NCBI GenBank assembly: GCA_026398275.1
Contig: JAPLTF010000072.1
Span: 62,001-126,000 of the forward strand
DNA from: Verrucomicrobiota bacterium
Lineage (GTDB): Bacteria > Verrucomicrobiota > Verrucomicrobiia > Chthoniobacterales > Terrimicrobiaceae
DNA length: 64,000 bases
Direction of reading: 5' to 3'
Each line of letters starts with the position of its first letter. Within the stretch, counting starts at the first letter, position 1. A model generated the notes under the pieces. The model was not told the origin of the DNA, did not search any database, and was given only the letters and a program-made list of their open reading frames with translations. Shown piece after piece: positions 42,641 to 51,863 of the stretch. The position numbers were made by a program, and so were the translations under genes.

Positions 42641-44455
42641 TCAGCGAAGATCCATGGCGCATGGTTCGAGTGTCCAGTCGTTCATCAGGTGCGCGGAGGT
42701 GCCCGGGCGCCAGCTGAAGAGAACCTTCGCGGGACCGGTCTTTTTTGCCGTGTCCCACCGAATGTCCACCGAGCCATCGGGGAGGTTTTCCGCCTGCACC
42801 CATTCCGTGCCCTCGATGACCAGGGCGCTTGAGTCGAGCGGGTCGTTCCTTTCCCCTCGCAGCCGGATCTTCCGGGAGCCGGTCCCTTCCAGCCGGGTGA
42901 GCGCGGCGACGTCGCTATCAACCAGGCTGATCGAGGCGGGGCGGCCCGGCTTTTGGTTGCGGGGCTCGACGGGGTTGCCTCGATACTTGGCATTCCGGAT
43001 CGGAGTCAGCGCGCCGGTCTCCTGCAGATGTTTTTCGATCAACGCATCCAGCTCGCGCACTTTGTCCGGCATGAATGCGGCCAGGTTGACTGTTTCGCCT
43101 GGGTCGCGGCTGAGGTCGAAGAGTTCGTAGTGGTGGGCCGCCGCGTTTTCTCCCGCCCAATAGAATCGCAGCAGCTTGAAATCCCCGAGCCGCACGGAAG
43201 CCGAGGGGGCGCACATCCAGGAGAAATCGTGCGGGAAGTCGAAGAAAATCGGGCGGGTGGTCAGCGGCCCGCCTTCAAGCAGCGGGACCAAGCTGACGCC
43301 ATCAATCGGCTGCCCGGCCGGCGGCACGGCCCCCGCGGCCTGCAGGACCGTCGGGTAAAGATCAACCGTCGAGACGGGCGTGCTGTTGGTGCTGCCCGGT
43401 GTGATGTGCCCGGGCCAGCTCATGATCCATGGCACGCGTGTTCCGCCCTCGTAGGTATTCGCCTTGCCGCCCCGCAGCGGAAGATTCGAGGTGGGGCGGG
43501 CAAAGCCATCCATCTCGTAGTTGACCCCGCCGTTGTCCGAGACAAAGACGACCATCGTGTTGCTCTTGATCTCGTGGTTTTCCGGCCGGTCGAGCCAGTC
43601 GAGAAGAAGCCCGACGCTGGAGTCGAGGCTTTCGATCATCGTCGCCATTTCCGGGCAATCCTGCAGCCCGCGCGGGTCGGTCTTGGCCCGATACTTCGGG
43701 AGCAGATCTTTCTTCGCGACGATCGGCCCATGGACCGCATACGGCCATAAGTTCAGATAAAACGGCTTCCCGGAATCCCGGACGGAATCGAGCCACTTGA
43801 TCGCCTCGGCGCTCAGCCGCTCGTTGAGGTATTCGCCTTCCGGCCCCGGCGTCAGATTGGGAATGGCGAGTTTCCCTTTCCGGTAGGGCGAGTAGTAGTC
43901 GGGTGGTCCCGCGAGATGATCGCCGCCGATGACAAAATCGAATCCCCGGTGCCCGGCGTCGAACTCGCTCGTTTCGTTCTTTGGAGTGGACAGATGCCAT
44001 TTTCCAATATGGGCCGTAGTGTATCCGTCCTGCTTGAGGGCCTCGGCCAGCGTGCGGACTTCCAAAGGAAGGTGGTCCTTTGTCCCGACATCGCCGCAGT
44101 ATTGGTTCTCCTTTGGCTGCAAGGCATTTGGCTCCGCAGTGGCGCGGTTGGGCGTAATCGCCTCGGTGAGATGAAGCCTCGCCGGATATTGTCCGGTCAT
44201 AATGCTGGCGCGCGTGGGCGAACACAGCGGACTGGCTGCATAGGCATCAGTGAACCTCATGCCCTCGCGGGCCAGGCGTTCCAACGCGGGTGTCTCGTAA
44301 TAGGTCGAGCCATACACCGTGCTGTCCGCCCAGCCCAGATCGTCGGCCAGGATCATGATGACATTTGGCTGGGGTTTTTCCTTCCCGGCGATGGCAGTGC
44401 CCAGCACCACGGCCAAGGCGGCGAGGCACAGTGCGCGAAGAAGGGGAGAAGCCAT
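42641..44455 (-). CDS. Secreted S1-family sulfatase
   Basis: From ATG 44455 the product is 604 aa with a signal peptide (LCLAALAVVLGTAIAG). The metal-binding ILADDLG (38-39) and the formylglycine motif CSPTR with Cys 78 mark an S1 sulfatase; the active-site Cys must be oxidised by a maturase not seen here. A C-terminal ~120-residue beta region (DLEPCAMD-type tail) follows the alpha/beta sulfatase core. Its substrate would be a sulfate ester on a sugar of the polymer. It lies between the GH106-like array and the GH42 gene and is 17 bases from the former, so co-transcription is likely. Confidence 0.92.
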   Translation of the reverse strand: MASPLLRALCLAALAVVLGTAIAGKEKPQPNVIMILADDLGWADSTVYGSTYYETPALERLAREGMRFTDAYAASPLCSPTRASIMTGQYPARLHLTEAITPNRATAEPNALQPKENQYCGDVGTKDHLPLEVRTLAEALKQDGYTTAHIGKWHLSTPKNETSEFDAGHRGFDFVIGGDHLAGPPDYYSPYRKGKLAIPNLTPGPEGEYLNERLSAEAIKWLDSVRDSGKPFYLNLWPYAVHGPIVAKKDLLPKYRAKTDPRGLQDCPEMATMIESLDSSVGLLLDWLDRPENHEIKSNTMVVFVSDNGGVNYEMDGFARPTSNLPLRGGKANTYEGGTRVPWIMSWPGHITPGSTNSTPVSTVDLYPTVLQAAGAVPPAGQPIDGVSLVPLLEGGPLTTRPIFFDFPHDFSWMCAPSASVRLGDFKLLRFYWAGENAAAHHYELFDLSRDPGETVNLAAFMPDKVRELDALIEKHLQETGALTPIRNAKYRGNPVEPRNQKPGRPASISLVDSDVAALTRLEGTGSRKIRLRGERNDPLDSSALVIEGTEWVQAENLPDGSVDIRWDTAKKTGPAKVLFSWRPGTSAHLMNDWTLEPCAMDLR

Positions 44456-44472
44456 CGGGCGAGGTGTGGCGC

Positions 44473-46674
44473 TTATCCCTCTTCCACGAGGAAGATGCTG
44501 GAGAATGGGTTCAATGTCACGGTGCCCGGCAGCGCAAGTGGCGTCATGCTGCCATCGGCAGGGTTGTAGATCTGCATACTTCCGGACGCCTTGCCTTCGA
44601 GGCGGAAGGTGGGCGAGAGCGGCTCGCCGCTGTTGTTGACGACATAGTTGATCCGTCGGCCATCCCGCTCCCACCGGCCGATGAGGATGTTCTTGTTCTC
44701 TGCGTCAAGACGCAGGCGGAAGCTCGCCGGGAAAGCTGGTCCGAGGTTCCCGGCGACCTGCGCGGGGGTAATGACCCTGGCCTCCGCCACGGCCGCCCGC
44801 ACCGCGGCGTGTTCTTCGGGCGAGTCTCCGAGCCGCGGCAGCGAGTCCACCCAGAGCACCTTGCCGCCGGCCTTTTGGAATTCCTCCAATTTCCTCATCA
44901 CGGCCAGAGGCACTAATTCGACACGGGGCATGATCACCGTCGTGTAATCGTCCGGGCCAATGACCATGCGTCCGTCTTTGATAGTGGCCCTCAGGACGGC
45001 TTCGCCGTCGAGCCAGTTGAAATCCGCGCTGTTGGCGAAGAGGTTGTCGATGACCTTTTCAAAGGTGGCCTGCCTCAGCACGGTCTCAGGGCAGTCCGTG
45101 TTATTCTGGGACTCTCCGTAGTTTTTTGGAGTGGGCCGGTAGGCAGCCTGGAATGATTCGATCGGATAATAAAGCGCGATTTGGGAGGCATTGCGCGCGC
45201 CGCGCAGCATGACTCCCAAGCGCCCGATCTGCTCATTGAACTGCCGGTAAACTTCCGCCGGGTATTGTGTCCAATCGATGTAGCTCGAGGCCTGGTTGAC
45301 CCCGCATAGGTAGGCCATGTTGAAGAATTTCACCATTTCCGCCGGCTTCGGACTCAGTGTGGGGGAGGCGCGCTCGACGATGGGATCGATCAGCGCCGTG
45401 ACCATTTCATGTCCGTTCAGCCGCGCCGCTGCCGCCGCGATCTTCGGAGTCCAGTAGGTCCAGTAGTTCCCCGGATCAGGCATCGGGATGTCAACGCCGG
45501 GGGCCTGCTGGTGGCCGAGCGCCTGAAGGAAATTGCCATACTCGATGACGTGCGTGTCGAAACGCTCTTCGAGCAGGAGGTGTCCGCCCGAGATCACGCC
45601 GTTGGCCGCGCACCAATCGCCGATGCGGGCACTGAAGTTCTTCGCGAACATATTACCAACGGTTTGGTAATAGTGACGCCGCACGAGTTTGTTCTCGTCG
45701 GAATTGCCGCTATAGAGCGAGGGAAGCCGGGGCATGAGATCGTAACCGTGTTCTTTTTTGAACTGCTCCGGCAGCCCGTCTACCCACGGCAGGTAGCCTG
45801 CGCCGCCCGGCCTCTGTCCTCCCCGGTGCCAGGTGGCTCCCAGGTGCGGCTCGTTGGTGTAGAACAGATCGATCTGCCCGGCCAGGGCGCCGAGGCGCCT
45901 CGCGTATTCGGCATGCGTCAGATCGACAAATTTGGCCATGGCATCCGGATTGAGGAGGTTGGGGTAGTGGCCGGTGGTCCCGAACCCTTCCATCGTGCCG
46001 CGGCCAGGACTCCCCTCGTCATTGTTAATCTGCTGCATGAAGGCGTGCAGCGCCCATTGGCCGGGCAGGCCGGTGGCTTGGATGGAATCTCCCTGCACCG
46101 GCACGTCGATGCCCGCGTCATAGTCGGGGTGCCCGTCTTTTACCGGATAGAGCGTGGCGCGGACGAACTTCTCCGCGCCCGGCGGCAGATCGATCCGAAC
46201 TGGCTGCGGCCCGTTGCCACGTCGGACCAACTGTGCCAACACCCGCAATTCAAACTTGGGATCGGCCGCAACGACCAAGCCCCCGGCTTGCGGGCTGGGG
46301 TATCCATTTTCATCGCAGACCCACACCTGCATACCGGCTTTCTTGGCCTCCCGGATATTGGTTGTCATCGATTCCCACGCCTCCTCATTTCGGAGGTAGT
46401 TGTGCCTGCTCAGGAAGAGTTCCACTCCGCCGATGCCATACTCGCGCATTTTGGCAATCGGCATGATGGCACCTTCATGGCCGCTGTATTGAACCACCCG
46501 GTATTGGTTGGGCGGGTTGCGGAAGTCGGAGTCGATCCGGGTCCATGCAGCAGAGGGTTTCTTCGCGCAGCCATTGACCAGGCCAGTGGCCATCACCGCT
46601 CCGAGGACGAGGAGAAAGGCATGGCACCAGAATGACGTTTTCTTCCTCAAGCTTGTCGTGTGGGCATGTTTCAT
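44473..46674 (-). CDS. GH106-like lipoprotein, tandem copy 1
   Basis: The 733-aa product is a lipoprotein precursor: hydrophobic segment then VNGC-AKKPSA lipobox. The mature N-terminus is FRNPPNQYRV, KMREYGIGGVELF and AGMQVWVCDENGYPSPQAGG, as in GH106-like proteins. Two Glu-rich motifs are kept, FYTNEPHLG (near 270) and GGHLLLEERFD. A C-terminal beta domain follows. Compared with copies 2 and 3 it has the most divergent middle (residues about 370-540), but its last ~150 residues are almost identical to copy 2. It probably acts at the outer membrane on a rhamnose-type sugar; substrate unproven. Confidence 0.78.
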   Translation of the reverse strand: MKHAHTTSLRKKTSFWCHAFLLVLGAVMATGLVNGCAKKPSAAWTRIDSDFRNPPNQYRVVQYSGHEGAIMPIAKMREYGIGGVELFLSRHNYLRNEEAWESMTTNIREAKKAGMQVWVCDENGYPSPQAGGLVVAADPKFELRVLAQLVRRGNGPQPVRIDLPPGAEKFVRATLYPVKDGHPDYDAGIDVPVQGDSIQATGLPGQWALHAFMQQINNDEGSPGRGTMEGFGTTGHYPNLLNPDAMAKFVDLTHAEYARRLGALAGQIDLFYTNEPHLGATWHRGGQRPGGAGYLPWVDGLPEQFKKEHGYDLMPRLPSLYSGNSDENKLVRRHYYQTVGNMFAKNFSARIGDWCAANGVISGGHLLLEERFDTHVIEYGNFLQALGHQQAPGVDIPMPDPGNYWTYWTPKIAAAAARLNGHEMVTALIDPIVERASPTLSPKPAEMVKFFNMAYLCGVNQASSYIDWTQYPAEVYRQFNEQIGRLGVMLRGARNASQIALYYPIESFQAAYRPTPKNYGESQNNTDCPETVLRQATFEKVIDNLFANSADFNWLDGEAVLRATIKDGRMVIGPDDYTTVIMPRVELVPLAVMRKLEEFQKAGGKVLWVDSLPRLGDSPEEHAAVRAAVAEARVITPAQVAGNLGPAFPASFRLRLDAENKNILIGRWERDGRRINYVVNNSGEPLSPTFRLEGKASGSMQIYNPADGSMTPLALPGTVTLNPFSSIFLVEEG

Positions 46675-46711
46675 AAAGGAGATAAAAAAAGAGTCTGGCT
46701 GCGGGAAGGGG

Positions 46712-48931
46712 TCAATCGCTTTCGATCAGAAACAGGGTCGAAAATGGCGGCATGGGCATTTCTGCAGGCAATGTTTGCGGCGTTATGCTGCCATCGGCAG
46801 GGTTGTAGATCTGCACACTTCCGGACGCCTTGCCTTCGAGGCGGAAGGTGGGCGAGAGCGTCTCGCCGCTGTTGTTGACGACATAGTTGATCCGTCGGCC
46901 ATCCCGCTCCCACCGGCCGATGAGGATGTTCTTGTTCTCCGCGTCAAGGCGCAGGCGGAAGCTCGCAGGGAAAGCTGGTCCGAGGTTCTCGGCGACTTGC
47001 GCGGGGGTAATGACCTTGGCATCCGCCACGGCCGCGCGCACCGCCTCATGTTCTGCGGGCGAGTCTCCGAGGCGCGGCAGCGAGTCCACCCAGAGCACCT
47101 TGCCGCCGGCCTTCTCGAACTGCTGGAGCTTTTGCATCACCGGAAGCGGCAGCAGTTCGATCCGGGGCATGATGATGGACGTGTATTCGTGCGCCCCCAT
47201 GATCAGGCGTCCCGCACGGATTTCCGCCTTCAGCACCGCGTCGCCATCCACCCAACTGAAGTCGTAACCATGCTCGAAGAGGCTGGGAATGATCTGCTCC
47301 TGGGTCTCCTCCATGAGGATCATCTGCGGGTCGTAGTTGGCCGGTTTTGACTTGATGTCAATCGGGCACAGCGTCACCGGGACCGGGCGGAAGGTGGATT
47401 GAAAAGATTCGATCGGGTAATAGAGGGCGACGTTCGAGGCGTTTTTTGCGCCTCTCAACATAAGCGCCAGCCGCCCAACCTGCTCGTTGATCTTCCGATA
47501 AACTTCGGCCGGGTATTTGTCCCAGAAAGAGTAACTGCTCACATGGTTGACGCCGCATAAGAAGGCCACGTTGAGGTAGCGCATGACCTGCTCCAACGTG
47601 GCGGTCACGAAGCTCATGTCGCCCTTCCGGTCGATGAGCGGGTCGAGCAGGCAGGTGACCTCCTCGCGGTTTTGCAGCTGGGCGACGGAGCTGGTCAGCT
47701 TCGGCGACCAGTAGGTCCAGTGGTCGCCGGGATCCGGCATCGGAATGTCGCACCCGGGAACATGCTGCTGCTGCATGGCCTGAAAGTAATTGCCGGAGCA
47801 AATGACGTGCATGTCCATGCGCTCCTCGCCAAAAAGGTGTCCGCCGGATTTGACGCCATTCTCCCCGCACCAGCGCGCGAAGCGTCCGGTGATGTTCTCG
47901 GTGTAGATGTTCCCGATGGTCTGGTAAAAATGCCGGCGCACCAGCTTGGCCTCGTCGCTCTCCCCCGCGTAGAGGGCGGGAAGGAATGGCATGAGGTCGT
48001 AGCCGTGATCCTGGCGGAAACGTTCCGGCAGTGCCGCACTCCATGGGAGATAGGAAACGCCGCCCGGTCGCTCTCCTCCGGTGTGCCAGATCGACCCAGG
48101 GTGCGGTTCGTTGGTGTAGAAAAGATCGATCTGGCCGGCGAGGGACCCGAGACGGCGCGCATATTCGGCGTGGGTCAGATCGACAAATTTGGCCATGGCC
48201 TCGGGATCGAGCAGGTTGGGGTAGTGCCCGGTGGTCTTGAATTGTTCCATCGTGCCGCGGGCCGGACTTCCCGCGTCGTTGTTGATCTGCTGCATGAAGG
48301 CGTGGAGCGCCCACTCGCCCGGCAATCCCGTGGCTTCGACGAAATTTCCCTGCACCGGCACCTCGGTGCCTGCGGCGTAATCGGGTTGCCCGTCTTTGAC
48401 GGGATAGAGCGTGGCGCGGACGAACTTCTCCGCGCCCGGCGGCAGGTCCATCCGCACCGGCTGCGGCCCGTTGCCGCGTTGGACCAAGGGGGCCAAGACC
48501 CGCAATTCAAACTTGGGATCGGCCTCGACGACCAAGCCCCCGGCCTGCGGGCTGGGGAAGCCGTTGTCATCGGCGACCCACACCTGCATACCGGCCTTCT
48601 TGGCCTCCCGGATGTTGGTGATCATGGCGGCCCAGGCCTCCTCATTGCGCAGGTAGTTGTGCATGCTCATAAAGAGCTCCACCCCGCCGATGCCGTGCTC
48701 GCGCATCTTGGCAATCGGCACGATGGAACCATCGTGGCCGCCGAATTGGACGATCCGGCAATCGTTGGGCGGGTTGAGGAACTCGGAGTCGATCCGCGCC
48801 CAGGTGGCCGAGGGCTTTTTCGCGCAGCCATGGACCAGGCCAGTGGCCATTACGACCGCGAGGCCGAGCGAGAAGGCGTGGCGCGAGGATGAACGTTTTT
48901 TGCTCAGGTTTGTTGCCGGGGTTTGTTTCAT
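46712..48931 (-). CDS. GH106-like lipoprotein, tandem copy 2
   Basis: The 739-aa product has the same layout as its neighbours: lipobox VHGC-AKKPSA, FLNPPNDCRIV, KMREHGIGGVELF, FYTNEPHPG and GGHLFGEERMDMH. The middle is nearly identical to copy 3 (for instance NYDPQMILMEETQEQ), while the end is nearly identical to copy 1. The gap to copy 1 is 37 bases and to copy 3 36 bases, so all three form one operon and arose by tandem duplication. No residue of the conserved Glu motifs is lost. Confidence 0.78.
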   Translation of the reverse strand: MKQTPATNLSKKRSSSRHAFSLGLAVVMATGLVHGCAKKPSATWARIDSEFLNPPNDCRIVQFGGHDGSIVPIAKMREHGIGGVELFMSMHNYLRNEEAWAAMITNIREAKKAGMQVWVADDNGFPSPQAGGLVVEADPKFELRVLAPLVQRGNGPQPVRMDLPPGAEKFVRATLYPVKDGQPDYAAGTEVPVQGNFVEATGLPGEWALHAFMQQINNDAGSPARGTMEQFKTTGHYPNLLDPEAMAKFVDLTHAEYARRLGSLAGQIDLFYTNEPHPGSIWHTGGERPGGVSYLPWSAALPERFRQDHGYDLMPFLPALYAGESDEAKLVRRHFYQTIGNIYTENITGRFARWCGENGVKSGGHLFGEERMDMHVICSGNYFQAMQQQHVPGCDIPMPDPGDHWTYWSPKLTSSVAQLQNREEVTCLLDPLIDRKGDMSFVTATLEQVMRYLNVAFLCGVNHVSSYSFWDKYPAEVYRKINEQVGRLALMLRGAKNASNVALYYPIESFQSTFRPVPVTLCPIDIKSKPANYDPQMILMEETQEQIIPSLFEHGYDFSWVDGDAVLKAEIRAGRLIMGAHEYTSIIMPRIELLPLPVMQKLQQFEKAGGKVLWVDSLPRLGDSPAEHEAVRAAVADAKVITPAQVAENLGPAFPASFRLRLDAENKNILIGRWERDGRRINYVVNNSGETLSPTFRLEGKASGSVQIYNPADGSITPQTLPAEMPMPPFSTLFLIESD

Positions 48932-48967
48932 AAAGTGGAGAAAAAATGGGCGGTGGGCCGTGGGGCC

Positions 48968-51163
48968 TTAGTCGCCCTCGACCAGAAAGAGACTCGAAGA
49001 GGGCGGCATGGTCAGTTCGGCCGGCAGGGTTTGGGTCGTGATGGTGCCATCAGCCGGGTTATAGACCTGCACGCTTCCGGAGGCCTTCCCCTCGAGGCGG
49101 AATCGCGGGCTCACGGCGGCACTGCCCTTGTTGACCACGTAATTGATTCTGCGTCCATCGCGCTCGAACCGGCCGATCAGGATGTCCTTGTTCTCCGCGT
49201 CGAAGCGCAGCCGAAAGCTGCCCGGGAACGCTTCGCCCAGAGACCCGACGACCTGCTCGGGAGTGATGGTGGCCACGCCGGCCACGGCTGCGCGCACCGC
49301 GGCATGCTCTTCGGGCGCGTCTCCAAGGCGGGGCACCGCGTCCACCCAGAGCACCTTGCCGCCGGCCTTTTGGAATTCCTCCAGCTTCTTCATCACGGCC
49401 AGAGGCAGCAGTTCCACCCGGGGCATGACGATGGTCGTGTAATCATGGGAGCCAACGACCAGCCGCCCGCCGGATAGTTTCGCGGCGAGGACGGCGCCGC
49501 CGTCGAGCCAGCTAAAATCAGCCCCGTGCTCGTAAAGGTTTTGGATCACCTGCTCCTGGGTCTCCTCCATGAGGATCATCTGCGGGTCGTAGTTGGCCGG
49601 TTTTGACCTGATGTTGATCGGGCACAGAACCCCCGGGACCGGGCGGAAGGTGGATTGGAAAGATTCGATCGGGTAATAGAGGGCGACGTTCGAGGCGTTT
49701 TTTGCGCCTCTCAACATAAGCGCCAGCCGCCCGACCTGCTCGTTGATCTTCCGGTAGGCTTCGGGAGGGTATTTGTCCCAGTAAGAGTAACTGCTGATAT
49801 GGTTGACGCCGCATAAGAAGGCCACGTTGAGGTAGCGCATCACCTGCTCCAACGAGGCGGTGAGGAAACTGGTGTCTCCCTTCCGGTCAATGAGCGGGTC
49901 GAGCAGGCAGGTGACCTCCTCGCGATTTTGCAGCTGGGCGACGGAGCTGACCAGTTTCGGCATCCAGTAGTTCCAGTGATCGCCGGGATCCGGCATCGGG
50001 ATGTCGCACCCGGGAGCCTGCTGCTTCTGCAATGCCTGGAAGTAGTTGCCGGAGCAAATGACGTGCATGTCCATGCGCTCCTCGCCAAAAAGGTGTCCGC
50101 CGGATTTGACGCCATTCTCCCCGCACCAGCGCGCGAAACGTCCGGTGATGTTCTCCGCGTAAATGTTTCCGACGGTCTGGTAAAAATGTCGGCGCACCAG
50201 CTTGGCCTCGTCGCTCTCCCCCGCGTAGAGGGCGGGAAGGAATGGCATGAGGTCGTAGCCGTGATCTTGGCGAAAACGTTCCGGCAGTGCCTCGCTCCAG
50301 GGGAGAAAGGACATGCCGCCCGGTCGCTCTCCTCCAGTGTGCCAGATTGACCCGAGATGCGGTTCGTTGGTGTAGAAAAGATCGATCTGGCCAGCAAGCG
50401 GCCCGAGGCGGCGCGCATATTCAGCGTGGGTCAGATCGACAAATTTGGCCATGGCATCCGGATTGAGCAGGTTGGGGTAGTGGCCGGTGTTTCCAAAGCC
50501 CTGCATGGTGCCGCGGGCCGGACTTCCCGCGTCATTGTTGATCTGCTGCATGAAGGCATATAGCGCCCATTGGCCGGGCAGGCCGGTGGCTTGGATGGAA
50601 TCTCCCTGCACCGGCACGTCGATGCCCGCGTCGTAGTCGAGCCTCCCGTCTTTTATGGGGTAGAGCGTGGCGCGGACGAACTTCTCCGCGCCCGGCGGCA
50701 GGTCGATCCGCACCGGCTGCGGCCCATTGCCGCGTTGGCTCAATTGGGCCAGGACCCGCAATTCAAACTTGGGATCCGCGGCGACCACCAGTCCCCCGGC
50801 CTGTGTGCTGGGATAGCCGTTGTCGTCGGCCACCCAAACCTGCATGCCGGCTTTCTTGGCCTCCCGGATGTTGGCGATCATTGCTGCCCAGGCTTCCTCA
50901 TTGCGCAGGTAGTTGTGCACGCTCATAAAGAGCTGCACCCCGCCGATGCCATACTCGCGCATTTTGTCGATCGGCACGATGGATCCATCGTGGCCGCCGT
51001 ATTGGACGATCCGGCAATCGTTCGGCGGGTTGAGGAACTCGGAGTCGATCCGGGTCCAGTCGGCGGATGGCTTTTTCGCGCAGCCCGCAAGCAGGCAGGC
51101 GGCGACAAGTGCTCCGAGACACGCGAAGACGGCTCTGGGGCGGAAGGATATCGGGCTCTTCAT
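48968..51163 (-). CDS. GH106-like lipoprotein, tandem copy 3
   Basis: From ATG 51163 the product is 731 aa with a signal peptide and lipobox LLAGC-AKKPSA, followed by FLNPPNDCRIV and KMREYGIGGVQLF. It retains FYTNEPHLG and GGHLFGEERMDMH. The end region differs from copies 1 and 2 (ends PPSSSLFLVEGD). The open frame continues to 51418 but that region is not protein-like for this family. As the first gene of the leftward run it is closest to the presumed promoter, although no clear promoter was found in 51164-51200. Confidence 0.78.
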   Translation of the reverse strand: MKSPISFRPRAVFACLGALVAACLLAGCAKKPSADWTRIDSEFLNPPNDCRIVQYGGHDGSIVPIDKMREYGIGGVQLFMSVHNYLRNEEAWAAMIANIREAKKAGMQVWVADDNGYPSTQAGGLVVAADPKFELRVLAQLSQRGNGPQPVRIDLPPGAEKFVRATLYPIKDGRLDYDAGIDVPVQGDSIQATGLPGQWALYAFMQQINNDAGSPARGTMQGFGNTGHYPNLLNPDAMAKFVDLTHAEYARRLGPLAGQIDLFYTNEPHLGSIWHTGGERPGGMSFLPWSEALPERFRQDHGYDLMPFLPALYAGESDEAKLVRRHFYQTVGNIYAENITGRFARWCGENGVKSGGHLFGEERMDMHVICSGNYFQALQKQQAPGCDIPMPDPGDHWNYWMPKLVSSVAQLQNREEVTCLLDPLIDRKGDTSFLTASLEQVMRYLNVAFLCGVNHISSYSYWDKYPPEAYRKINEQVGRLALMLRGAKNASNVALYYPIESFQSTFRPVPGVLCPINIRSKPANYDPQMILMEETQEQVIQNLYEHGADFSWLDGGAVLAAKLSGGRLVVGSHDYTTIVMPRVELLPLAVMKKLEEFQKAGGKVLWVDAVPRLGDAPEEHAAVRAAVAGVATITPEQVVGSLGEAFPGSFRLRFDAENKDILIGRFERDGRRINYVVNKGSAAVSPRFRLEGKASGSVQVYNPADGTITTQTLPAELTMPPSSSLFLVEGD

Positions 51164-51200
51164 GAGCGGGCCAGCGTAGCATTCCCGCTGCCCGTCGCCA

Positions 51201-51510
51201 TCAATCCCCTGCCAAAAAGAGCGACGATCCTGCCAGCGGATTTTCCCCATTGCCGAGACCCTGGATGGACGCGGCGCCCTCTTCCTCGACAATCTGCGTT
51301 CGGCCCTGTGCATTGTGGAATGGCAACACCGCCGATCCGGCGATGAACTCGGGCACCCACATCGTGCGACTCGCGGCTTCCCCGCCGGTGTCCGGTGCAA
51401 GGATGCCTTCCCTCGCAACGCCCGGATGATTCCCGCCCCGCCGCCACCGGTTTGGCCGGGGTGGCCTCAATCATTGTTTGGGGGTCGTCGGGCGTGAGAG
51501 TTGCGGGCAT
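51201..51510 (-). pseudogene. Frameshifted C-terminal remnant upstream of the tandem array
   Basis: Two minus-strand frames complement each other. One contains DDPQTMIEATPAKPVAAG; shifting by one base gives EGILAPDTGGEAASRTMW, then FIAGSAVLPFHNAQGRTQ and ENPLAGSSLFLAGD before the stop at 51201. The last words resemble the tandem proteins' ends (SSSLFLVEGD), but the rest does not match them clearly. It is probably the decayed tail of another secreted protein; nature of the parent is uncertain. Confidence 0.45.
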
Positions 51511-51580
51511 TCGCGGCACAGACAAACTCTGAAAATGCCAGACTCCTGCCTGCCTTGCGTGCTCGCCGGCATCAACAATC

Positions 51581-51730
51581 GGGTGTGATCAAAACTGGGT
51601 GAGGTTCCAGAGAGCGATGGAAGGTAGGGGCGGGCCTCTGGACCGACCGCCTCTTCAAACCGCGCCTCGGCCGGCCCGGAGGTCCAGCCCTACCAACCCT
51701 TGCATCCAACCTCATCTTTTAATCACACCC
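51581..51730. mobile_element. MITE-like element, copy 1
   Basis: The 150-bp segment is bordered by related inverted ends: left GGGTGTGATCAAAACTGGGTGAGGTT (the first 20 bases are the informative part) and right, in reverse complement, GGGTGTGATTAAAAGATGAGGTT. The GC-rich interior contains GGTAGGGGCGGGCCTC and the matching GGCCCGGAGGTCCAGCCCTACC, so it can fold extensively. A related sequence in inverted orientation is at 61004-61147. No transposase is present. Its right end is 28 bases before the TTGACA of the pseudopilin operon. Confidence 0.6.
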
Positions 51731-51757
51731 TCACCAATCCCCGGAGCTGTGAGGCCA

Positions 51758-51786
51758 TTGACAGGACGAAGAAATGTCATTAACTT
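51758..51786 (+). promoter_or_regulatory. Probable promoter of the pseudopilin operon
   Basis: TTGACA (51758-51763, consensus -35) is followed after 17 bases by TAACTT (51781-51786). The start codon is 78 bases downstream. The same CCATTGACA plus 17-base spacing occurs upstream of the gene at 61252. Confidence 0.45.
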
Positions 51787-51863
51787 ACACCTGAAACTCA
51801 TTATTCCCGCCAAACTTGATTGTTCTGTCGAGTTCCATAAGGTGTTTTGAATCCTTCTCCTTC

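Noticed and set aside
51581-51730. Insertion sequence with transposase
   Set aside because: Only 150 bases with inverted ends and no coding capacity; a non-autonomous element is the most that can be said.
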